A model generated the notes under the pieces. That model ran no database searches and was not told the DNA's origin. It worked only from the letters and a program-made list of their open reading frames with translations. Below are positions 34,682 through 41,729 of a stretch of DNA of 64,000 nt, in pieces. Positions within the stretch are counted from its first letter, which is position 1. Each line of letters begins with the position of its first letter. This DNA is from SVFI01 sp045535935 (GTDB lineage: Bacteria > Bacillota > Clostridia > Lachnospirales > Lachnospiraceae): NCBI GenBank assembly GCA_045535935.1, contig JAZSMO010000020.1, positions 1-64,000 of the forward strand. Reading direction: 5' to 3'. The position numbers and the translations under genes were made by a program.

Positions 34682-36196
34682 ATGAATGATGTAAAAATAA
34701 TCAGTATGTATTTGCCACAATTTCATAGGGTAGAAGAAAATGATCTGTGGTGGGGAGAAGGATTTACAGAATGGACAACGGTGAAAAATGCTGAGAGTTT
34801 ATTTGGAGGACATGAGCAGCCAAAGATACCTTTGAATGAAAACTATTACAATCTTCTTGATAAAGATACATTGAGATGGCAGGCGGAATTGATGCATACC
34901 TATGGTGTAGATGCACAGTGTATGTATCATTACTGGTTTAAAGATGGAAGGAAAATATTAGAAAAACCGGCAGAGCTTTTATTGAGTAATCCGGACATAA
35001 ATATGCCGTTTTGTTTTTGTTGGGCCAATGAGACATGGGCAAGAACGTGGAGTGTAGCGGGAAATAAGAATTCTTGGGCGCCTGCATTTGAAAGCAAAGA
35101 AACAAATTTAGATGACGGAATTTTGCTGGAGCAGGAGTACGGAGAAGAGGACGACTGGAAAAAGCATTTTGAATATTTGCTTCCTTTCTTTTGTGATGAG
35201 CGATACGTCAAAATAGATGGAAAGCCTCTTTTTGTTATATATAAAGCATCGTTAGTGTTCTGTTTGGAGGAAATGGCAGAGAAGTGGAACCAATGGGCGC
35301 AAAAAGCAGGACTGTCCGGAATTTATCTGATAGGCGCAAATGTGAATCAGAAGAATATTTCTTGTTTGAATAAAGTTTTGTACCATGAGCCGAGTTGTAC
35401 ATTGGGTGTCAAGTATTCAGTTGGAAGAGGATTGAGTTTGGACTATGGCACGTTGTGTAAAAATTCGTTGTTATACAGAGGGAAACATGAGAATTGTGCC
35501 TATGGAGGATTTGTGGGGTTTGACGATACGCCACGCAGAGGGCGCGGTGGACTTGCGGTGGTTGATTCTACACCGCTGTTGTTTCGCGATTATCTCATGG
35601 CTTTGATTTCAAAGAATGTTTCCTGTGGTAATAATTTGATTTTTCTGAATGCATGGAATGAGTGGGGAGAGGGGATGTATTTGGAACCGGATGAAAAAAA
35701 CGGATATGATTTTTTGGAAGCACTTGCTTATGCCAAGGGACATTACCTGGATGAGAAGAAAGGGAGTAATCCTTTTTCGATAAAAACAGATGATTTGTTA
35801 AATGAAATTGGCAGTTTGACACAAGCCAATGCATTATATCATAGTTATTGGCGGATTTTGGACAGATGGCTAAGCCAAAAGGAGCAAGGAAAGCATTTGG
35901 AAGATCTGTTGAGTCGAAAAAATATATCTGAAATAGCTGTTTACGGAATGGGGATATTGGGTAAACATTTGATTTGTGAGTTAGATGGTGGAAATATCTG
36001 TGTTAAATATGGCATTGACAGGAAAGCACGCGTAATGCACGAAAAGATACCTATTTACATGCCGGAGGATGGTTTGCCAGAAGTGCAAGCTGTGATTGTG
36101 ACGGTTCCGGGGATATATGAAGAAGTGAAAAAAATGATGCTGGAAAAGGAAATTGAAATGGTATTGTCCCTGGAAGATGTGATATGGGAGTGGTAA
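34682..36196 (+). CDS. WbsX-family glycan protein with C-terminal Rossmann module
   Basis: A 504-residue protein. Residues about 1-370 match the WbsX (GH99-like) family: ISMYLPQFHRVEENDLWWG, GFTEWTTVKNA, CMYHYWFKDGRKILEKP, FCWANETWARTW and a final FLNAWNEWGEGMYLEPD. WbsX proteins occur in O-antigen and capsule loci and resemble endo-mannosidase-like hydrolases or transferases. Residues about 415-504 are the small module (EIAVYGMGILGKHL and the end LSLEDVIWEW). It starts three bases after the GT4 stop and is followed at 52 bases by an aminotransferase gene. Activity is not known. Confidence 0.87.
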   Translation: MNDVKIISMYLPQFHRVEENDLWWGEGFTEWTTVKNAESLFGGHEQPKIPLNENYYNLLDKDTLRWQAELMHTYGVDAQCMYHYWFKDGRKILEKPAELLLSNPDINMPFCFCWANETWARTWSVAGNKNSWAPAFESKETNLDDGILLEQEYGEEDDWKKHFEYLLPFFCDERYVKIDGKPLFVIYKASLVFCLEEMAEKWNQWAQKAGLSGIYLIGANVNQKNISCLNKVLYHEPSCTLGVKYSVGRGLSLDYGTLCKNSLLYRGKHENCAYGGFVGFDDTPRRGRGGLAVVDSTPLLFRDYLMALISKNVSCGNNLIFLNAWNEWGEGMYLEPDEKNGYDFLEALAYAKGHYLDEKKGSNPFSIKTDDLLNEIGSLTQANALYHSYWRILDRWLSQKEQGKHLEDLLSRKNISEIAVYGMGILGKHLICELDGGNICVKYGIDRKARVMHEKIPIYMPEDGLPEVQAVIVTVPGIYEEVKKMMLEKEIEMVLSLEDVIWEW

Positions 36197-36248
36197 AGGT
36201 AATGTTGGAAGTTGCGATACGTAAGCGTGTTATACAAGGAGAAAAATT

Positions 36249-37304
36249 ATGTATTACATCAACCCTTACATAAAAGATTTATACCGGGTTAAATTTCATG
36301 ACAAAAGAGAAGGCGTCTTACGCCTTGATATGAATGAAAGTCCTATGGGGCTTCCGGCAGAATTTGTGGAGAAAGTGAAAGAAAAGATTACGCCGGAATA
36401 TCTTTCCATGTATCCGGAAAAAGATGAGCTGGCAGATCTTCTTGCGAAGCATAACGGGCTGAAAGTGGATAACATTTCTATCACAGACGGATCGGATGAG
36501 GCGATGCGGCTGATTTTCCAGTGCTTCGGTGAAGCAGGAAAAGAAGTGCTGACGGTGTTTCCGACGTTTGAGATGTATGATGTTTACAGCAAAATGTTCG
36601 GAATGAAGCATGTGGAAGTGGCCTATGATGATGATTTTGAGGTATCGGCGGTCGAGATACTGGAGTGCATCGGAGAGCAAACCTCTCTGGTGATTCTTCT
36701 CAATCCGAACAGTCCGATCGGAACAGCCTTTTCGCAGGATAAGATGGAACAGATTATAAAAAAGGCAGCGGAAAACGGTGCAGTTGTTGTGGTGGATGAG
36801 GCTTACCACTATTACATGGAAGACACGGTTATGCCATTGACAGAGATATACGACAATCTGCTTGTGCTCCGGACGTTTTCAAAGCTCTGTGCCATTGCAG
36901 GATTGCGCATCGGCTATGTGGCAGGAAATGCGACACTGATTCATTATATAGACAATGCGCAGTCTACCTTCAATGTCAACAATGTTGCCATCCTCTTTGC
37001 CAAGGAGATTATGCAGGCGCCGGGGCTTTTAGAGCAGCTGCGCGGGCAGTGGAAAGAAGGGCATGACTACACCTTGCAGGCCCTGCGTGCAATGGGGTAC
37101 CGTGTCTGCAGCGGCTACGGAAACTATATCTTGTTCTTTCCGAACCGGGATTCGAAAGAAGTCATTGCAGCGATGAAGGAAAAGGATGTCTGGGTGCGCG
37201 ATTACGGACGGGGACTTTTGAAGGGCTGGATCAGGGTGTCCACCGGCGACAAACAGAGCATGGAGCGGTTTGTTCGGGCGCTTGAGCAGGCGGATAAAAT
37301 ATGA
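36249..37304 (+). CDS. histidinol-phosphate-type PLP aminotransferase
   Basis: A 351-residue fold-type I aminotransferase. The N-terminal LDMNESPMGLP replaces the LxxNENPxG of HisC. Motifs VDEAYHYY and the PLP lysine in RTFSKLCAIAGLRIGY are intact, and the C-terminal Arg lies in GWIRVSTG. HisC/CobD-like enzymes in such clusters may act on phosphorylated amino alcohols or sugars rather than histidinol phosphate. No other histidine gene is nearby. AAGGAG precedes ATG 36249. It is the last gene of the cluster; the next promoter is at 37316. A role in making an amino-group donor for the phosphoryl decoration is inferred. Confidence 0.85.
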   Translation: MYYINPYIKDLYRVKFHDKREGVLRLDMNESPMGLPAEFVEKVKEKITPEYLSMYPEKDELADLLAKHNGLKVDNISITDGSDEAMRLIFQCFGEAGKEVLTVFPTFEMYDVYSKMFGMKHVEVAYDDDFEVSAVEILECIGEQTSLVILLNPNSPIGTAFSQDKMEQIIKKAAENGAVVVVDEAYHYYMEDTVMPLTEIYDNLLVLRTFSKLCAIAGLRIGYVAGNATLIHYIDNAQSTFNVNNVAILFAKEIMQAPGLLEQLRGQWKEGHDYTLQALRAMGYRVCSGYGNYILFFPNRDSKEVIAAMKEKDVWVRDYGRGLLKGWIRVSTGDKQSMERFVRALEQADKI

Positions 37305-37315
37305 GAAAATATTTC

Positions 37316-37343
37316 TTGACATAGTTTGCGTTTTGGCTATAAT
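37316..37343 (+). promoter_or_regulatory. sigma-A promoter of the rpn-like gene
   Basis: TTGACA at 37316-37321, 16-base spacer, TATAAT at 37338-37343. It lies 125 bases before the TTG start and begins 12 bases after the aminotransferase stop. Confidence 0.8.
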
Positions 37344-37358
37344 CATAAACATATCATT

Positions 37359-37383
37359 CCGCATCTGCATTTTGCAGGTGCGG
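37359..37383 (+). promoter_or_regulatory. leader hairpin just after the rpn-like promoter
   Basis: CCGCATCTGCA, loop TTT, TGCAGGTGCGG (one G-T pair). No T-run follows, so it is not a plain terminator. It falls within the first 40 bases of the transcript and about 85 bases before the start codon, suggesting a stabilising or regulatory leader. Confidence 0.55.
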
Positions 37384-37467
37384 AGTCAATTTACATTCTA
37401 TTTGTTCTTATTATTCTATTATCACTATTTTCCAAGTAAAAAAATACATGAAAGAGGAGGTCTGTTT

Positions 37468-38367
37468 TTGGCGGAAAAAGATATACATGAAAAGAGGCTC
37501 GAAGATTACAATGATGTCTTTGCAGATATTTATAATACACTGCTGTTCGGAGAAAAATACCTGGAAGATGAAAAATTGAGTCCGGGACCGACAACATCTG
37601 TCTACAAAGCAGAAATGGGCGAAATTGCGGAGCAGTTTCGTGATGTATTGAAAATGTACGAAAGTGGCAGTTTGGGGCTTGTGTCGCTTGGTATCGAAAA
37701 TCAAACCGGGGAAGATAAAATTATGCCGGTCCGGGTGATGGGATATGATTATGGTAATTATCGGGGGATGATAAATAATGGAGAAGAGATTACACCGGTC
37801 ACAACCATAGTGTTAAATTTTGGCGAAAAACGCTGGAGTAAGGCGAAAAGTCTTCACGAAATGATGCGTATTCCGGAGAAGATGAAAAATTACGTGCAGG
37901 ATTATAAAATACGGGTTTACGATATCGCTTTTTTGAGTGATAATATAATCGAAGAATTTAAAAGTGATTTTAAAATTGTGGCACGGTTTTTTAAAGATAG
38001 AAGACTTGGAAAAAATGAAGTCATGAAGGATGCAAATGCGAAAATCCGTCATGTGGAAGCGGTGCTTGATCTTTTTTCTGTTTTCACGAAAGACGAAAGT
38101 TATCGCAGGGCATATTCGGATGCGATAAAGCAAATGGAAGAGAATGGGGAGGAAGTAGATATGTGTTATATTGCGCAGGGTTTGATAAATGAAGGAATGG
38201 AGAAGGGGATAGAGAAGGGAATAGAGAAGGGATTAGAAGCCCTTGTGAAAACTCTCAAAACATATGTTTCGGATTTTAAGGAATTATATAAAACAGTTAC
38301 AGCGAACGAAACATACGCTCATGTGACAGAGGAACAGGTGAGAATATATTTTGAGGGAGAAAAATAG
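37468..38367 (+). CDS. Rpn family recombination-promoting nuclease/putative transposase
   Basis: A 299-residue protein of the Rpn/PD-(D/E)XK transposase-like family. Typical elements: DYNDVFADIYNTLLFG, SLGIENQTGEDKIMPVRVMGYD (PD-(D/E)XK core strand), PVTTIVLNFGEKRW and a C-terminal repeat of EKGI units. Rpn proteins are nucleases that raise RecA-independent recombination in E. coli and are often repeated in Lachnospiraceae genomes. Start is TTG 37468 behind GAGGAGG at seven bases; a longer frame to 37270 covers the promoter and is not used. The next gene follows at two bases. Confidence 0.85.
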   Translation: MAEKDIHEKRLEDYNDVFADIYNTLLFGEKYLEDEKLSPGPTTSVYKAEMGEIAEQFRDVLKMYESGSLGLVSLGIENQTGEDKIMPVRVMGYDYGNYRGMINNGEEITPVTTIVLNFGEKRWSKAKSLHEMMRIPEKMKNYVQDYKIRVYDIAFLSDNIIEEFKSDFKIVARFFKDRRLGKNEVMKDANAKIRHVEAVLDLFSVFTKDESYRRAYSDAIKQMEENGEEVDMCYIAQGLINEGMEKGIEKGIEKGLEALVKTLKTYVSDFKELYKTVTANETYAHVTEEQVRIYFEGEK

Positions 38368-38369
38368 AC

Positions 38370-38933
38370 ATGCCACAATTTATCATATCGCTACTAACTT
38401 TGGATGGCAACATCCTTTTATACATACAGGAAAATCTGCGGAGTGAGTTTTTGACTCCGCTTTTTCGATTTATCACCACATCGGGAAACAGCGGACTCAT
38501 ATGGATTGCAATAACCTGCTTTTTGCTGGCGTTTAAGAGAACACGTAAGGTCGGCGTGATGTGTGCAATATCGCTTATATTATCGCTTCTTTTTACCAAC
38601 CTTTTGATTAAACCTCTGGTGGCGCGGACGCGCCCTTATGAGCTGATCGAGGGGCTGAACATACTCATTGCAAAACCACATGACTTTTCCTTTCCGTCCG
38701 GGCATTCCAGTGCAGCATTTGCAGCGGCCTTTGTGATGTTTCGAAAACTTCCGAAAAAAGTCGGGATCCCGGCGCTCGCATATGCATTCCTTATGGCATT
38801 TTCCCGCCTGTACCTCGGGGTTCACTACCCAACCGATGTCCTTGCCGGTATCCTGCTCGGAATCCTCTACGCCACTGCGGCCATATGGCTCGCAGATCGG
38901 ATTTTTGATAATTATATGAGGGAAGAAAGTTAA
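38370..38933 (+). CDS. PAP2 family phosphatase
   Basis: A 187-residue membrane phosphatase with all three PAP2 motifs: KPLVARTRP (KX6RP), FPSGHSSAAF (PSGH) and SRLYLGVHYPTD (SRX5HX3D). About five hydrophobic helices are seen. The family removes phosphate from undecaprenyl pyrophosphate, phosphatidic acid or related lipids at the outer face. It overlaps the end of the Rpn region by operon spacing (two bases), with GGGAG as ribosome binding site. Undecaprenyl-PP recycling in glycan export would fit the neighbours. Confidence 0.9.
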   Translation: MPQFIISLLTLDGNILLYIQENLRSEFLTPLFRFITTSGNSGLIWIAITCFLLAFKRTRKVGVMCAISLILSLLFTNLLIKPLVARTRPYELIEGLNILIAKPHDFSFPSGHSSAAFAAAFVMFRKLPKKVGIPALAYAFLMAFSRLYLGVHYPTDVLAGILLGILYATAAIWLADRIFDNYMREES

Positions 38934-38955
38934 ATTCATTTTGTTGTATATTAAG

Positions 38956-39079
38956 AAGAGGCATATTATTTTGTGAACGCCCTTGAAAGACGTCGGTCCT
39001 TAGCGAGGCATCGCCGAGCTTAGTACCGCTACGTCTTTCACGGAGTGAAAACGTGCGTGAATAAAATAATATGCCTCTT
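38956..39079. repeat. large nested palindromic element upstream of flgM
   Basis: Perfect 17-bp arms (38956-38972 and 39063-39079) enclose a second perfect 10-bp stem, TGAAAGACGT (38984-38993) with ACGTCTTTCA (39031-39040), and a third imperfect stem inside that. An alternative small hairpin TTTCAC-GGA-GTGAAA lies at 39036-39050. There is no coding potential. It may be a terminator-like structured RNA, a MITE-like repeat or both. Confidence 0.7.
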
Positions 39080-39114
39080 TCAATAAAAAATAAAATAAAG
39101 TTATGATTTTTTTC

Positions 39115-39141
39115 TAAAGTAATTCCCAAAACATCCGATAA
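39115..39141 (+). promoter_or_regulatory. sigma-28 type promoter of flgM and the late flagellar operon
   Basis: TAAA at 39115-39118, 15-base spacer, TCCGATAA at 39134-39141. Both elements and the spacing match the consensus, 33 bases before flgM. Confidence 0.85.
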
Positions 39142-39174
39142 ATAAAGTATAAAACCCATGGAAGGAGGAGTATT

Positions 39175-39453
39175 ATGCGTATAGATGCTTATACTCAGGT
39201 AACGCAGCTTTATAACAACACAAAGGTAAAAAGTGCTGCAAAGCCAACCAGAGCCGGTTTTTCAGATGCTGTTCAAATTTCCAATGCAGGAAAAGATTTT
39301 CAGGTAGCTAAGAAGGCAGTTGCTTCTGCTTCTGACATCAGAGAAGATGTGATAGCTCCGATTAAAACAGCAGTGCAGAATGGAACGTATGATGTTTCTG
39401 CAAGTGATTTTGCAGACAAACTGTTAGAAAAATACAGTTCGATTCTCGGATAG
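39175..39453 (+). CDS. flgM: FlgM anti-sigma-28 factor
   Basis: A 92-residue protein. The N-terminal half is disordered and polar; the C-terminal half (about 45-92) has the FlgM helices with VAKKAVASASDIREDVIAPI and the terminal FADKLLEKYSSILG that binds the flagellar sigma. FlgM keeps sigma-28 inactive until the hook is finished. ATG 39175 has AAGGAGGAG. It is first in the late operon and is itself preceded by a sigma-28 promoter, a classical feedback arrangement. A small hairpin separates it from flgN. Confidence 0.92.
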   Translation: MRIDAYTQVTQLYNNTKVKSAAKPTRAGFSDAVQISNAGKDFQVAKKAVASASDIREDVIAPIKTAVQNGTYDVSASDFADKLLEKYSSILG

Positions 39454-39454
39454 T

Positions 39455-39482
39455 GGAGGCATGATCTAAACATCATGCTTCC
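39455..39482 (+). terminator. hairpin between flgM and flgN (possible attenuator)
   Basis: GGAGGCATGAT pairs with ATCATGCTTCC with loop CTAAAC. No T-run follows, so it more likely tunes read-through or mRNA stability than ends transcription. Confidence 0.4.
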
Positions 39483-39526
39483 CTGTCAAAACCGGGGAAG
39501 ATTTTAAAAGAAATGAGGAAATACCA

Positions 39527-40045
39527 GTGGCAAGTTTAATGGAGACGTTAATGGATATCCTGGAACAAGAGAATACGGAATACAAAGAGCTGCTGGAATT
39601 ATCCATGAAAAAGACACGTATCATTGTAGCTAATGATGTCGTGTCGCTTTCTGCCATCACGGAAGAGGAGCAGAAACAAGTGGATCGCATCAATGCTCTC
39701 GACAAAAAAAGAGAAGAAGCGATGCGCGATATCGCCAACGTAATGAACATGGACGTTCAAACCTTAAAGCTTGGCAAAATCATAGAGATGCTTGCGGGAA
39801 GACCTGCGGAACAAAAGCGTCTTGCAGAAGTCAAGGATGCACTTCACGAGACAACGAGAAATATGGCCAGAATCAATGCACAGAACAAAGAGCTTTTGGA
39901 AAATGCATTGGAACTGGTAGAGTTTGACCTGAATCTTGTGCGGGGCTTGAAAGCAGCACCGGAAACGGCAGAATATAACCGCGGTGCACTCAGCGCCGGG
40001 AACCTGATGGGAGTGCCATCCGGAAGATTTGATGCCAAACAATAG
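39527..40045 (+). CDS. flgN: FlgN-like export chaperone
   Basis: A 172-residue helical protein starting at GTG 39527 behind GAGGAA. It begins SLMETLMDILEQENTEYKEL and continues as a long antiparallel helical hairpin with LSAITEEEQKQVDRI, the usual FlgN pattern. FlgN binds hook-associated proteins FlgK and FlgL and pilots them to export. It is between flgM and flgK, the conserved place in Clostridia and Bacilli. The tail (about 145-172) is disordered. Confidence 0.88.
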   Translation: MASLMETLMDILEQENTEYKELLELSMKKTRIIVANDVVSLSAITEEEQKQVDRINALDKKREEAMRDIANVMNMDVQTLKLGKIIEMLAGRPAEQKRLAEVKDALHETTRNMARINAQNKELLENALELVEFDLNLVRGLKAAPETAEYNRGALSAGNLMGVPSGRFDAKQ

Positions 40046-40060
40046 TAGCGAGGTGATCAC

Positions 40061-41713
40061 ATGTCATTATTTGGAAGTTTATATGTCGGCGCGTCCGGTT
40101 TGCAGACGGGACAAAATGCGTTGAACACGGTTGCACACAACCTGTCCAATGCAGATACCGTAGGTTTCACCAGACAGCAGACTTTATTGAGTGATAGACA
40201 GTATAATACTTTATCCGTAAATCCGAAAGCGGTAGCGAACCAGCAGACGGGACTCGGTGTTTGCTATGCGGATGTGAGACAGGTAAGAGACTATTTCCTG
40301 GATCAGACCTACCGGAGAGAATCCGGCCGTAGTGCATTTTACGAAGTATCATACAATACATTGACTGAAGTAGAGACTCTTCTTGGTGAATTGGAAGGAG
40401 AGTCTTTTAGTAATTCATTGAACAATCTTTGGGAGGCGGTGCAGGAGCTTGCAAAACAGCCGGCCAGCTCGGTAACACAGGGTCTTTTGATCCAGAGAGC
40501 CAGCCAGTTCGTGGAACAGGCCTCCAATGTATACGGTGCGCTTTCCAATTATCAGGACAATTTAAATGTGCAGTTGAGAGGCGAAGTGGATAAAATCAAC
40601 GGATATGCAGATCGTCTTTTCCAGCTGAACAATGACATTATTCGTATTGAGGCCGCCGGCGTGGAAAAAGCCAACGACCTTCGTGATGAAAGAAACAAAA
40701 TCTTAGACGAATTAGGAAAATTGGGAAATATCGATTACACGGAGGATCTGGAAGGCGGAGTGACCGTGAAATTTGAAGGTCACGTGCTTGTAAACCGTGC
40801 CATGACATTTAAAATCGGTATGGATGTGAATGAGGAGACCGGATTTTACACTCCGTTCTGGCAGTCAGATGCCAAAAAGATATATCAGGAAGACGGAACC
40901 TTCAAGTATCAGATAGATAACTGCAAAGTGTACGATATGATGCAGACGATTTCGACTGAGGCGAATACAGATATCGGTAGTCTCAAGGGAATGCTTCTTG
41001 CAAGAGGAACGCACAGAGCGGATTACACAGATCTTCTGGATGCGGAAAAATACAATGATGAGGTTTCTTCCTCTATTTTGATGAATGTGGAAGCAGAGTT
41101 TGATAACCTGATTCACAATATTATCACCAAGATTAATGAAGTGCTGGAAAATGCAGCGATCAAAGAGGGCGGTACCTATCTTCGCAATGAGGACGGTACC
41201 ATCATCCAGCTGTTTGAACGAATCGGAAGTGATGAGTACGATGCTGCAGGCAATCTGATTCGTGAAGACTTGACGCCGGGAAAAGAAAATACATTATTTA
41301 CCGTTGCGAATCTTGTGGTAAATCCGGATCTGGTGAAAGAACCGACCAAACTCGGATTTATCAAAATGGATGCAAAGGAAGATTATGAGACGGCAGCTGA
41401 GTTGCAGAAGGTATTTGAGACAGAAGATTATACGCTCAATCCAAATGTGACGACAAAGACAAATCTGGTGGATTACTATTCCAGTATTGTCAGCCAGGTG
41501 GCCAACACCGGATCCGTGTTTAACAGTATTTATACGAATGAACAGGCGACTGTGGATTCCACAGAATATGCAAGACAGCAGATTGTCGGTGTGTCTGACG
41601 ATGAAGAGTTAAACAACATGATTAAATTCCAGAATGCTTACAATGCATCCAGCCGTTATATCAACGTGATTGACGAGATGCTGGAGCATATTCTTAACAC
41701 ACTCGGAGTATAG
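40061..41713 (+). CDS. flgK: flagellar hook-associated protein 1 (FlgK), first copy
   Basis: A 550-residue FlgK. The N-terminal rod/hook motif SLYVGASGLQTGQNALNTVA with NLSNADTVGFTRQ and the C-terminal MIKFQNAYNASSRYINVIDE are intact. The middle includes the helical DLRDERNKILDELGKLGNID. FlgK forms the hook-filament junction. ATG 40061 has GAGGTGATC upstream. It is followed at 16 bases by a second, longer FlgK-like gene that is clearly divergent in sequence. Confidence 0.92.
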   Translation: MSLFGSLYVGASGLQTGQNALNTVAHNLSNADTVGFTRQQTLLSDRQYNTLSVNPKAVANQQTGLGVCYADVRQVRDYFLDQTYRRESGRSAFYEVSYNTLTEVETLLGELEGESFSNSLNNLWEAVQELAKQPASSVTQGLLIQRASQFVEQASNVYGALSNYQDNLNVQLRGEVDKINGYADRLFQLNNDIIRIEAAGVEKANDLRDERNKILDELGKLGNIDYTEDLEGGVTVKFEGHVLVNRAMTFKIGMDVNEETGFYTPFWQSDAKKIYQEDGTFKYQIDNCKVYDMMQTISTEANTDIGSLKGMLLARGTHRADYTDLLDAEKYNDEVSSSILMNVEAEFDNLIHNIITKINEVLENAAIKEGGTYLRNEDGTIIQLFERIGSDEYDAAGNLIREDLTPGKENTLFTVANLVVNPDLVKEPTKLGFIKMDAKEDYETAAELQKVFETEDYTLNPNVTTKTNLVDYYSSIVSQVANTGSVFNSIYTNEQATVDSTEYARQQIVGVSDDEELNNMIKFQNAYNASSRYINVIDEMLEHILNTLGV

Positions 41714-41729
41714 GAGAGGAGGTATTTAG

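Noticed and set aside
38140..38240. Short repeats encoding EKGI units as a tandem repeat or recoding site
   Set aside because: Such repeats are usual in the C-terminus of Rpn-like proteins and stay in frame.
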